A stretch of 64,000 nucleotides of DNA from NCBI GenBank assembly GCA_002221725.1, contig NJFT01000125.1, forward strand, positions 1 through 64,000, written 5' to 3'. The notes beneath the pieces were generated by a model, which saw only the letters and a list, made by a program, of their open reading frames with translations, was not told where the DNA came from and did no database searches. Every line of letters begins with the position of its first letter. Position 1 is the stretch's first letter. This stretch comes from Scedosporium boydii (Eukaryota > Ascomycota > Sordariomycetes > Microascales > Microascaceae). Position numbers and translations under genes: made by a program. Positions 1 through 9,871 of this stretch are shown here, in pieces.

Positions 1-1147
1 TGCTGAAATCGGGAACGGGAGAACCGTACCCCTCGATCCAGTGGTAGACTATTGGAGTGGTGTCGCCGTGACACATGAGTGTTTCGCGGAGCATGTCGAT
101 GCAGTGGTCTGCACACATTGCGTCGTGTGTCCGTGTCAGCTTTCAAGCGCCAGCGGGCACAAGTCAAGTCAAGCAGCCGCACAACGGGCGATTGCTTTTC
201 TACAATGCCTTCCGTATTCACTGCGCCGTCGAAGGGGGAAAGAGAACTCACCCGCATGTTGTCTTCGCAGCGGCGCTTCAAACCATTCCGGCTGGGTTTC
301 TTCATAGTATTCTATGTAGATGTGTTTTCGAATCATGTCCTGTTCTCGCCGTGAACCAAAACAGCCAAAGGGTCAGTCTATCTGCTGCGGTTCTCAGTGC
401 CAAAGGAAAAAAAAATTCACTTTCTTACTAGGCAGTGAATCTGGTGAAAAAAACCGAGACTTCCCATGATGCCATGGTCTGGTGCCTCTGCCAACCGAAC
501 GGCTGTGTCGAGAGGATAGCTCGTTGCCATCTTAGCATCCTCAATTGGGAGGCTCATCAGTGGCGGGTACTCCGCCATAGATTCTATACAGGTCGGCAAA
601 GTGTGGTTAGGACACCTTGGTAAGCCAGCATAGTAGGGGAGAAGTGGAAGACATCACTTACTACTACCAGCTTGGGTATACCGCTCCCAGGCCGCGTCCA
701 TCTCGGCATTAGGGGGCCCGCTGTAGACGGTCCGGTTGAAGAGCGATCCTCGAAACATCTGGTCGTGGGCCTCGAAGATAATTGTATCGACTGACCGTGA
801 TATTTTGTTAGATATGTTGCTCATCACGTTGTCTTTTCTCATTCTTCTTGGGGCTTATCAACGGAGCCAAGGGGACGAGGAGGCAGTCAGTTCTTACAAA
901 TCTGGTAGGGGCTAGTATCTGCAAACACGAGACTTGTCGTTTGCGCTGACGAGGTTGTCGGCAGGTTATGTCCGATGACGATCCCTACCGAGAAGATTGC
1001 GAATGCCGCTGTTGCGTGGACAAGCACCGTGGACCAAGGCATCGAGGTGGCCCTTGATGCTGTCGGTCGATTGTGATGACCCAGGAAGGCTTCATCTTCG
1101 TCACCCTGGGCGGGCGAGTATGGGTAAACAGGTTCCGTCTTTGACAT
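1..1147 (-). CDS. UstYa-like (DUF3328) RiPP-modifying oxidase, 3' end outside window
   Basis: Type II membrane protein of the UstYa/DUF3328 family, which oxidatively cyclises or modifies fungal ribosomal peptides such as ustiloxin, asperipin and cyclochlorotine. Exons by splice phase: 1147-898, 790-662, 583-429, 339-252 and 108-1, open at the left edge. A cytosolic N-terminus is followed by one membrane segment (about residues 38-59). Then come the family block FNRTVYSGPP and both signature HxxHC motifs, HQIHC (residues 173-177) and HADHC (206-210), the second split by an intron. The tail motif LMCHGDTTP is also typical. The start is the Met before SKTEP; an upstream in-frame ATG at 1318 would put a poor leader before it. 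The gene is divergent from the repeat-containing precursor at 2669, the usual pairing in dikaritin-type clusters. Family assignment is firm; the reaction and substrate are inferred from the neighbour. The donor of exon 2 could also lie a few bases upstream. Confidence 0.88.
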
Positions 1148-1749
1148 AATGAATGATGAGATAGAATACACGATCAATGAAGAGAGAGAGAAGAGACAGG
1201 GAGAAGAAAGAGAGAGGAAACAAGGAGAGAATGGGATGTCTGAAGAGTTGCTACCCGCCAAAGATGAGGGGTGCCGTTCGACGAGAGGGCGTCTCGAGGC
1301 ATCTATGTTTGGGCTCAACGTCCGGACATTACAAGATGTGTCTGCCCGAAGGATCCGCGTATCCAGACTTTCTGTCCCTGCCTATCCCCGCCCACTTCGA
1401 ACAAGCCGTATCCTCATAGCAGATATTCGGAGATAGATGTTACACAGTCCCATTGATAGGAAAAAGGTATGGAGGCTCACGCCGAAGAGTGGGCGTATTG
1501 TCCTGGTTCCCTAATTATGCTTGTAAATTATCGGGCGTGGCGGGATGTTCATCTCGCGATGCCTCGGCGCAAAAAAAACGCCTTAGATATCTAAAGGGCC
1601 GAATACATCAGCAAACCTAGACGAGGTTAATATCTATCCGCGGCCGCGCCGTGCCTTGAATACCATATCCAAATCCTATCAGTACAACGGACGGCCTTGA
1701 TTGGTCCAGTCCTTCAAATAGTTCTTGTAACACAGAGCGGGAGAGGGAA

Positions 1750-1909
1750 GGGGGGCACAGAGAGTATGTACTGCATTTAGGGGGAGGCTCAGAGAGAGTG
1801 AGTGCTATATTTAGGGAGGGGCGCATAGAGTATACGTATGCCACTTTAGGAGGCACAGAGAGTGTGTGCTATATTTAAGGAGGGGCACAGAGTGTGTGTG
1901 CCGCATTTC
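1750..1909. repeat. Five imperfect tandem repeats of about 30-35 bp
   Basis: Five units share a core close to GGGGCACAGAGAGT, a GTGTGTGCTATATTTA-like stretch and a G-run (for example around 1753, 1783, 1815, 1848 and 1880). They lie between the UstYa-like gene and the precursor peptide gene, so they sit in the shared divergent regulatory region. They may be a degenerate minisatellite or clustered regulator sites; the sequence alone does not tell which. Confidence 0.7.
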
Positions 1910-2439
1910 TTTAACACCGCCATGAATTTAGATGCCACTCACACTTCCCAACAAAGCAATCCTAGCGATGTTTGGAGAACCAATTAGGACCCCTGAAACT
2001 GGTCGTGATGGATTCATTTCTTTCCGCGCCGCCTTCGGTTCACCAAATACCAATATACAGGAACCCCTCAGATATCAGGACTGCGGCGTCCGGAATATCC
2101 GCACTACGCAAGGCAGAATTGAATGTTATGGATCCAGATGTACTATGCTTTCCTGGAACGGCGATATTGGTCACGGCTTGTGAGTAAGCGTTGCAAAATG
2201 TCTCTTCTTTATACTCTGTTGGTCGAATTCAAGACGCTTGCTCGGCTGGATCTTAGGCAGAAAGAAAGGGGGGTGGTACAAGGGCTGAAAATGTTGGTTC
2301 ATGGAGATAATTCAAGTTGGTCGAAGTGCACGGCTTGAACTGGTCGGAGGGGATGAAAAGGGAGTCCCAATCTTTGTGCCCATTCTTGTGACGCACCATC
2401 ATGATAAGGTTAAGAAATTCGAGAGGATCAGTCTTTCGG

Positions 2440-2508
2440 CTTCTTCTGGATTAAGGCCCTCCCGCTCCTACTCGTTTTGCCTCGACTCGCCTCGATTTAT
2501 AAATACAG
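2440..2508 (+). promoter_or_regulatory. Core promoter of precursor gene, copy 1 (TATAAATA)
   Basis: A 69-bp block starting CTTCTTCTGG, with TTAAGGCCC, TCCTACTCGTTTTGCC and a TATAAATA box at 2498-2505, repeats almost exactly at 2577-2644. This copy lies 164 bp upstream of the precursor ATG, a normal distance giving a leader of about 130 nt. After copy 1 there is a stretch absent from copy 2, then AACCTTACCAAACTC, which also matches the leader after copy 2. Confidence 0.6.
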
Positions 2509-2576
2509 TCTCCGATCACCGACAACGCGTTTCATTTTTGTGTGTCTATCACCACCTAACAACCTTACCAAACTCC

Positions 2577-2644
2577 CTTCTTCTGGGTTAAGGCCCCCCC
2601 ACTCCTACTCGTTTTGCCTCGACTCGCCTCCATTATAAATACAG
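2577..2644 (+). promoter_or_regulatory. Core promoter of precursor gene, copy 2 (TATAAATA)
   Basis: Second copy of the duplicated promoter block. Its TATAAATA (2634-2641) is only 27 bp before the precursor ATG at 2669. Initiation about 30 bp downstream of this TATA box would leave almost no 5' leader, so copy 1 is the likelier productive promoter unless very short leaders are used. The duplication is seen directly; its effect is inference. Confidence 0.55.
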
Positions 2645-2668
2645 ACAACCTCACCAAACTCGCCCACA

Positions 2669-3118
2669 ATGCTCTCAATCAAGGCCCTCATCACCACTCT
2701 CCTCGTCGGAGCCACCATCGCGACTCCCATAACCTCATCCGCCGCTAAGTCCGCGGTGGACTCCCACTCCATGGAGAAGCGCGTCGGCGGTGGTGGCGAG
2801 TACTGGGCCATCGTCGGAACTAAGAGCCATGGTGCGGGCGGGGGTGCCGATGCTGCGGCAAAGCCCATCGAGAAACGCATCGGCGGAGGCGGCGAGTATT
2901 GGGCTATCGTCGGGACCAAGAGCCATGGTGCGGACGGGGGTGACGAGGTGTCGGTTCCCGAGGGGCACTGCACGCAGGATGAGGGGGGTGTGTCTTGCAG
3001 CTACACCAAGGAGGAGATTCAGGCGAACGGTCGTGGTGGTTCGCTCATGGATGCTTGCGCTGAGACGGAGGAGGGGGTGGAGTGTTTCTTTGCCGGGGCT
3101 ACGCCCGAGGATGATTGA
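2669..3118 (+). CDS. Secreted repeat-containing RiPP precursor peptide (dikaritin/KexRiPP type)
   Basis: A single-exon gene for 149 residues. Residues 1-19 form a signal peptide (hydrophobic run ALITTLLVGATIA). Two Kex2 sites, EKR ending at residues 38 and 70, each precede a nearly identical segment: V39 or I71, then GGGGEYWAIVGTKSHG. After the second copy comes a C-terminal part with four cysteines (101, 110, 130, 139) and an acidic end. Signal peptide, Kex2-bounded repeats and a conserved aromatic core describe fungal dikaritin precursors, whose cores (YAIG in ustiloxin, YVIPID in phomopsin) likewise start at Tyr and are oxidised by UstYa proteins. Here the candidate core is the YWAIVG region. 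The start fits the signal peptide, and a TATA box lies upstream. Alternatives: a secreted Cys-containing effector, or a pheromone-like precursor (less likely, since no WC...C core). The mature product and its activity are unknown. Confidence 0.8.
   Translation: MLSIKALITTLLVGATIATPITSSAAKSAVDSHSMEKRVGGGGEYWAIVGTKSHGAGGGADAAAKPIEKRIGGGGEYWAIVGTKSHGADGGDEVSVPEGHCTQDEGGVSCSYTKEEIQANGRGGSLMDACAETEEGVECFFAGATPEDD
2777..2947 (+). repeat. Two in-frame tandem units of the precursor core
   Basis: The unit starting at the first KR (residues 37-68, 96 bp) repeats from residue 69. The DNA differs mainly at third positions (for example GGCGGTGGTGGCGAG against GGCGGAGGCGGCGAG) while the core residues stay identical. 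Synonymous divergence with a fixed peptide suggests selection on the core. The segment between cores (AGGGADAAAKPI) is not kept after the second core. Confidence 0.75.
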
Positions 3119-3921
3119 TTGGTGGATTTCGCGCTGGGACCGGAGGACTGCGGAATAGGCCATTGGAGGAAGACGTTTTGGTTTGCTTTCGAAGTTGGGG
3201 GTTCGAGATAGAGGATGGGAGTCAGGCTCAGTAGCAGAGGACCGCTGGTTATGGTGGACGAATGTCAGGGTTGCCCCCCCGGGGGGGGGGGGGTTAAATC
3301 AGAGGTATTCGTACCTGCTTTTGCGGAAAAAATTGAGCCTAAAATCTCATACACCACGGAATTGTGGGATGCATATGTTGCGGACATCCATCCACCCGTA
3401 GTACGAGGAATAGGGAGGGTTGCGGACCGAGCCGCCGCTATGTAGTCGTGTAAGTTGCATCCCCGCTCGTGAAGTTGGGGCGTTTTAGCCACTGACGGAT
3501 CAATGTAACCTGCGGGAACTCCGCCCATGAGGCCACACAAAACGCCCAGCATGACCAACAAACATCCGGCGGCGCAGTAGGCCGTGAGGGAGGCGCAGTC
3601 GGCCCGGGCGGCGGCAGCAACAAGAAGACCAACAGTTATATGTTGAACAGGCTGTTTGTGTTGATGATATCAGGAGTGCCCCTCTTGCGCTCTTTCAACT
3701 AAAATGGTTCTTCTCGTCTCTCTGGATTTCCTGCCGTGGGACCATTGATTGCGGAAATCATTTCACGTCACCGAGCGTCATCAATCGCCATATTCATGCA
3801 CAAGATGGGGTTTTCAAGTCAAGTACTCGTCTTCGGGTGTGAAGATGCGTCCAAGAAGAACAGGTGAGAAAAGAAAAAAATTTGACCCAACAAGTCTCGT
3901 CTGGAAAAATTCGCCAGATAG
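3119..3921. other. Intergenic, with a C7G13 tract and a Cys-rich coding remnant
   Basis: No intact gene seen. A C7 run at 3274-3280 is followed directly by G13 (3281-3293). On the minus strand around 3640-3500 an open frame reads like the start of a small secreted Cys-containing protein (hydrophobic GLLVAAAARA, then DCASLTAYCAAGC), but it lacks an ATG after the upstream in-frame stop and trails into unconvincing sequence. It is probably a gene remnant. Confidence 0.35.
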
Positions 3922-4915
3922 GCTGACGATCGTGAATTCGTGATTCTTTTATTGCTGGTACAAAGTGGTCTCAAGGCCGATGAGACTGCGCTCGAAGCTT
4001 TGAAAGTTCCCTTCACCAAAATCACCACGGGCACGGTTAAGAGGAACGACGAGGGCGAAGTCGATTCCATCAATGCGGTGCGGATTGATAGTGCTGGCGT
4101 CGAGAATGCCAAAGACTGCAAAGTCGTGAAGCTGGGTGAGTTCTGAACTTCTGGGAGTTCCAATTGATGCACACTCAGGATCCCGACCACCCACCCCCGT
4201 TCAAGGACAGAAGGAATTGAATAATGCTGACCAGTTGCAAACAATTATTTTTTTCATTTGCACAGGAGCTCTTCCTTCTCTTGACGCCATCAATTCCGTG
4301 GCCGCTCTCTTGTCAGCCAACCCCAGCCTATCCTCCATCCTCGACGCAGAGCCCTTCTTCAAATCCGGGCCATCGGACCCACCCCCCGATCTCGTCAAGG
4401 AGCTCGTAACGACTGTCCTCCCACATCTGACCGTCCTCTCAGCCGCCGTCCCCGAAGGCAAGAAACTCCTAGACGCGGTGGGCGACACACCCGTCGACTA
4501 CCCCCGGGACATGGGTGACGTGATGGCCATGGGAAACAAGCTTCGAGGCTTGGGACCCAAGTATACCATCGTCAAGAAAGAGCTGCTAGACGAGCCGTCT
4601 GAGGAGGACGAAAAGACGAGGGCGGTGACCACTCTGTATTATGTGCTGTGCGGCGAGGGTGAGCCCAAGATGTCGGCTTCGCGGTGTGAGAATGAGCAGC
4701 GTGTCTTTGGCGTCAGCTACTCTATTCCTGGTAAGTGATGTGACATGTCTAAGCTCGAGCGACGAGATACTGTATCGTGATGCTGATGAGGAGGATTTTT
4801 CGTAGCGTTTATGGCTGGATTGTTGGCCCAGAAGAACAACGTTCCTGAGGCGGTTGCGGGGGCTTTCGATGAGGCGAAGGAAAGGCTGTCGGGAGGTGTG
4901 TACTATACGCCATAG
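3922..4915 (+). pseudogene. Remnant of a ThiD/THI20-type hydroxymethylpyrimidine phosphate kinase
   Basis: Three exons join in phase: about 3922-4135, 4266-4730 and 4806-4915. The translation resembles the ribokinase-fold ThiD family of thiamine synthesis: ALPSLDAINSVAALL, a block around VLPHLTVLSAAVPEGKKLL (family: T-P-N-x-P-E), LRGLGPKYTIVKKE, and a C-terminal helix with NVPEAVAGAFDEAKERLSGG. The N-terminal SGGAGI substrate loop is missing and no ATG follows the upstream in-frame stop. The HGTGC anion-hole motif before the last helix is replaced (VFGVSYSIP), so catalysis is unlikely. Splice sites are intact, so this could be a diverged expressed gene with a missed 5' exon, but a 5'-truncated pseudogene fits better. 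A role with the neighbouring peptide genes is speculative. Confidence 0.5.
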
Positions 4916-5770
4916 TTGGGGGCCCGGTGCACAGGATAGTTTGGTTTATCACGCGTTCGGGTTCAAATACTTTGCAAAGGTGTGGTAAGTCGGGGCGGAT
5001 AACCCAGCCCACGAGAGTTTTTCAGACCTACCTACGTAGGTAGATAATTGAGGTGGAATTCATCTTCCCAGTTGCAATCAGCGACCGGTCGCTCTCGGCT
5101 GCCAATATCGCAGTCCCTAGTTTGTCGGAGCTGGGCAGCACGACCAATAACACAAACAAGACTGTGCCGCCCACTCAAGAGAATAATCAGAAGTGGCTGG
5201 GAGCCACACCGCAAAGAAGAAATGGTCCAAAGGTAGTCGGAATGGTCTGATGGTCAAGTAGGACGTCAGGAAGTCGATGATCAGTCGGAATCTGCATCGT
5301 GGGACATCACCTCCAAAGAAGAGAAGAGAAATGTAAAGATAGGAAAAGAAGTAATATTGAGAAAAGAATAGTAAAGAACGTCTGCTGCGACAACGCTCTG
5401 GCCGTCAGGAAACAACTGATCGCTCCCAACCGCGATGCTGTCCTTCGCCTGCTTCTGCGCTGTTCTACCTGTCTAAGAACTAGTCCATGAAAATGGGGGG
5501 CCATCATCCTTTTATGTGTAAGTGAGGTTCGGATGTGTGGCACATCGGGCTTCCGGTGGCGGCACCGATGTGGCGGCGCCGCCGCCAGTCGCCCTACACA
5601 CCAACACACTAGGTCCCTCTTTTCCCAAAGTCTGTCTATGATGAACCAAGATCTCGCCGTGACAACAATTGCCGACGTGAGTCAATGGTTGGCCCGCTAC
5701 TGTAGCGGCCGGGCTGGCCTGAGCGCGCCCGGGATAAAACTTAGCAAGGTATCACAAAATTTCAGCGGCA
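4916..5770. other. Intergenic, nothing recognised
   Basis: Short ORFs on both strands show no family features. A CCTACCTACGTAGGTAG palindrome lies near 5028-5044. Confidence 0.4.
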
Positions 5771-6104
5771 TTATACAATAGATAGAGCCGCCTCGATGTG
5801 GGAGTGAAGTAGACTAATCATTTCGTCGCAGCAAGTAATGATGGATTCCTTATCGTAGTACGGGATTGCCTTGGCCTGGTAGTTAATCCATTTGAAGTCG
5901 CACTCCACGAAACCAGGCACATCCTTTGTCTTTCTAAGTGACCCTCACATTGTGGCTCTCCCATTCCATATTCGTCAGCTCAATGTTATCCTCGGGCTTA
6001 GTATCGAAGCCCCTTATGCGATATGGCTTCTCATCTCGAAGTCTTGGTGTATCAGCAAGGTACCGCAGCGTAATGAGCTTTGTCCGATCAACGACAGTAG
6101 CCAT
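5771..6104 (-). pseudogene. 5' fragment of an AsaB/CmcJ-like hydroxylase or methyltransferase-family gene
   Basis: From the ATG at 6104 the frame reads a short leader, then RYLADTPRLRDEKPYRI and TNMEWESHNVRV, the N-terminal pattern of fungal AsaB/CmcJ-like proteins annotated in secondary metabolite clusters. At about 5936 the frame hits a stop; a +1 shift restores it (KTKDVPGFVECDFKW and on, including YYDKESI, like the family's next block). It ends at TAA 5773-5771 after about 110 residues, against roughly 280-300 for the family. A frameshift and loss of the C-terminal half mark it as a decayed fragment. Family assignment is from memory of the motif pattern. Confidence 0.45.
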
Positions 6105-6975
6105 GGTGATGACGGCTATTCGCGATGAATACTCAAACTCCGACGTCGAGAGGATTCTATGGATGGCTCTACGGACACGGTAGAACATACTGTAAATACG
6201 GGCGAGGGTGCTTTTATATATGTCAACTGGACGGTGATTAGATTAATGCATTTTGGGGAATCGTGCATTGCAGACTCCCTCCGCGCCTGGCTACCTGCTA
6301 TGCCCCTCAGTGGCGGGCTGGGGATAGAGGTCAACCATCGAGACCCTGCCTAAAGTTGGGACAGGCAAATACGCTATGTTGTATGTAACTATGTATTGAC
6401 CAACTGCACAGTATGAAGGAAGACGACGACAGCGCACCCTCATGGGAGGAACTCCCAGGCGCTTTGTTCTTTCGCGGGCTCCGATCCAGGATCTCAAGGA
6501 CGATTTGAAGCTGCCGATTGGAGAATCTCCAAAATCTACCCCACACTAATCTCCACAAAAATCTCCACAGTTGCATCGCGCTAGTGACCCCGCATTTTCT
6601 CATCTCCACGTGAAAGACCCATTCGGGAAACTAGCATCGATTCGCATCCAATTGTACTTGGTAGTTGACATGGACATCCTCGTAGTGCCCACCTGGACTT
6701 GGTGGAGTGGAGTGCCGAAGGGTCCTTGCTGAATTTGGCTCTGATTACCCCCTCCAATAAAGGAGCCGAGCCTTTACCAGTCCCCAAATTCCGTCCTCCT
6801 GGAACTGCTCATCTCCACAACCCTTCGGCATCTCTGCTGTACATCCACCTTTCCCCAGACACCAGGAACAACCCGATCAAGCGTGCATCACGACGGGTTA
6901 CCGAGAGATTTTCCTGGTCTTTAATATCCCCCACGCTTCAGCTTTCCATATAATACGTCAGATTCCTTAATCGTC
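6105..6975. other. Upstream region of the Zn2Cys6 gene, nothing else recognised
   Basis: A TATA-like CATATAATAC lies near 6947-6956, about 25 bp before the regulator's ATG. No other coding or repeat feature is convincing. Confidence 0.4.
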
Positions 6976-9378
6976 ATGACCGACGTAGTCGGGGACTGGC
7001 ATCATTTTAATGGTCGCCAGATTAAGCGGAAGCGAGCAGAGGTGGTCTGCGTCTTCTGCCACTCCAAGAAGATAAAATGCGACTTGCAGGTAAGAATCGC
7101 ACCTCATTCACTCATCTCTTATCCATCTCCACCACCACCACCATCATCATCATTTTCATCGTCTCCCATCGCATGCTTCTGCTAATCGTGTCATCGTCTT
7201 GCAGAGCCGCAATGCCCATGGCCACGAGAAATGCTCCAACTGCGACAATCCGGATCGCGAATGTCGACTTCGCCCGTCGAATCGCGGCAAGAGGCGCTAC
7301 AGCAGCACAGCGTACGACGGGCGTCGTGAGCGCCCAAGAAGGGCCATCTCTCCGTCGTCAAGTACATGCGCCTCATCCGGTATCAACGGCATCCAGGAAG
7401 CCCGAGAAAAGAATGCCGGCCTTCCTTCACCCGACAATACCACCGTCCTAGACGTAATCGAGCTGCCGCCCTCTAACCAACAACCGCAAGCCATGCCGTC
7501 ACCGAATGGTGTCGCCGTCTCCGGCCCCATTCACTCCACCGCCGTCATACAGGGCGTGGCCGACTCTGCTCATGCGCATGCACGTCATGCGCCCTGCCCA
7601 CCAGTTTCAGGTACATCCCCCAGCGAAGGCCAAGGCCGCAGTCACCTCGGCGACGTAGACACCGGATTCCTCCAAGTGTACGGTCCGGAAAACCAGCTGT
7701 ACGCCGACCAAACCGAACTCGAAGCCACTCTCGAAGCGAGGCGGCGCTTCTCGCACCCCCACCAGCAAGAGCTGCTTCAAAGCTTCGCCGAGACCTACTG
7801 GGAGTACTGCTACGCGTGGTGTCCGGTCCTCGACAGAGAGACCTTGCCCGAGGAGCTGGCGCGGTCGCCTCTCCTTGCGAACGCACTCGCCTTGGCCGCG
7901 AGCCATATTCAGCCGCCGTTGGTACGCCACGCGGGACCGGAAACGTACTATAAACGGGCCAGAAACATATTTTATAATGATGAAGAGGTTGACGGCTTGA
8001 TGACGCTCAAGGCGCTGGCTCTCTTCTATTGGTGGGCCCCGAAGCCGCCCGCGACTGTCCATCGTGAGTCGTGCTCTTACTTCTCCAACCCTCGCAGAAA
8101 TATGAGTATTGAAGGATGGCTAATGGGCAACCTTAGGCCACGCGTCTTGGTATTGGACTTCCATGATAATACGCCACGCGCAACAGATGAACATCCATCG
8201 GGAGCCGGGTCTAAATCATCCCCTCCGAGGTAAACTGAATATTAGTCTGCGGCGAAGGATTTGGTGGACCGCATTTGTGAGTGACAACTGTGCTCTCTTG
8301 TCATAATTTCATAATATGCTAACGTGTCTGGTTGCTCGAGGCCCGCGAACGTCTCACAGCCCTATGCCAAAGCAAGCCGTGCATCATTGACCCGGACGAC
8401 TGCAACATCGAAGAACCTCAGCCGTCAGACTTCGCCAGCGATCCCATCTCTCAGCACAAGGGCAAGATTTTTATCTATTGGGTCCGGCTCTGCGCCATTA
8501 TCGGCAAAGTCGCCAAAGTGCTATCACGTACATCTCACCTGGCAACGCAGCCCTTCCCCGTCCATCTGCATCAAGAACTCGTCGACTGGGTCCACTCTCT
8601 GCCGCCTGAGCTCCAGCTTCCCATCGGCTCCGCACGCACCGCCTCATTCGACCGAGACGTCCACCAACTACATCTTCCATACCTCACCACCATCATCATC
8701 TTGCACTTAAAGAGGTCCGCCAACGACCTGCCGCAGGCCCTTCCGCCCGCCATCTTGGCGGCGTCCTGCATTGCCCGAATATTGAGGGACGTTCTGTCAC
8801 GGGGGAACGCGCGGTTCTTAATGGCCATCACTTGTTGGTATAGCGGTACGGCGTTTATTCCGTTGCTCCAGGCGTGCAAGATTGAGCAGGTTGCCCAGGA
8901 GGCGGAGGAGGGGCTGGATGTCCTGGAGTGCGCTATGGACCAGCTGAAAGGCATGTGGGCGTCGGCTCATATCATCAGCACAGGATTCGAGCGTCTCAGG
9001 AAATTATCCCCGGACAACATCGCAAATGGGAATGGTGCTGGTATGGGAGGAGGAAGGGGAATTCTTCTCACACAATCTGGAGTCAACTTTGAACCAGCGG
9101 TAGCCAGCCACGCCCAGGGCGAATCCGAGGTGTCGACAATGGCCGCTCACGTCGGCGAGTTCGATTGGACGCTTCTCTTTCCCTTCGTCACTCGCTCGAC
9201 GAGCCGCATTGCCGAGTGTCTCCTCGCCGATAAGGAGCAAGGGACTGCTGCGAGATGCCTCCTCCCTCTTCCCGAAGACTACCTCTTCCACGAGACTCTG
9301 TTGACCCAGTATCAGGACCTTCTTGATTTTAGCGTCGAGTATCCCCTTGATTTTTCGGACATGAGCTTTTCGTTGTGA
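6976..9378 (+). CDS. Zn2Cys6 fungal transcription factor
   Basis: Four exons (6976-7089, 7205-8063, 8137-8276, 8341-9378) join in phase to 716 residues. The N-terminal binuclear zinc cluster is complete: C25, C28, C35, C48, C51, C58 (CX2CX6CX12CX2CX6C), with the basic KKIKCD stretch and a following RGKRR. A long Ser/Pro-rich linker leads to a fungal-specific middle homology region (about 190-480) with ETYWEYCYAW, HASWYWTSMIIRHAQQ and RRRIWWT, the usual signature of these activators or repressors. The first intron splits the zinc cluster, a common position. The gene lies between the peptide locus and the Baeyer-Villiger/SDR pair, convergent with the monooxygenase, so it is a candidate pathway-specific regulator of either. 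The inferred third intron ends at an unusual CTCGAG acceptor. Confidence 0.9.
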
Positions 9379-9871
9379 TTGGCTTTTTTAATCTGTATAG
9401 TATGTATGTATGGTGGAATTTGTCTGGGAATGGCAGCCTTGATATTGAAGACATAATTTATGACATTAATACTTCGATGAAGAGACTCATCGTACTGTAA
9501 AAGGCCTAGTTGACCTGATTCGCGGACTCTCCGATCAATGTCTCATCAAAATAGATAACTCGTGTGATCAGACTACTTGGAGAAAGCGTATGAATTGGTT
9601 CAGTGAACAGAACCTTAAACTTGCCCAAAACTTAATGAGGTGAGAAAATTCGGAGTGAGTTTCTGAGCTTGACCTGAACATTGACACATTTGGACTTTAC
9701 GTGTATTCCAGTCTAGCTTTATTGTATCTTATGTTGTGCTCATGATTCTAAAACCGAAGGAAAAGGAAAGAGATAGAAAGGAGAACATGTACAAAATGAA
9801 GAAACGAGATAGACAGATCAAAACAAACTTGACACCAAGTAGCCATCCATCCCCAAACAAGGCCTGCACCT
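9379..9871. other. Convergent 3' intergenic region
   Basis: It lies between the ends of the regulator and the monooxygenase. Only AT-rich 3' flank is seen. Confidence 0.5.

Noticed and set aside
2669..3118. Mating-pheromone (alpha-factor-like) precursor
   Set aside because: It has Kex2 sites and repeats, but the repeated core lacks the WC...C pattern of Pezizomycotina alpha pheromones and lies next to a UstYa gene.
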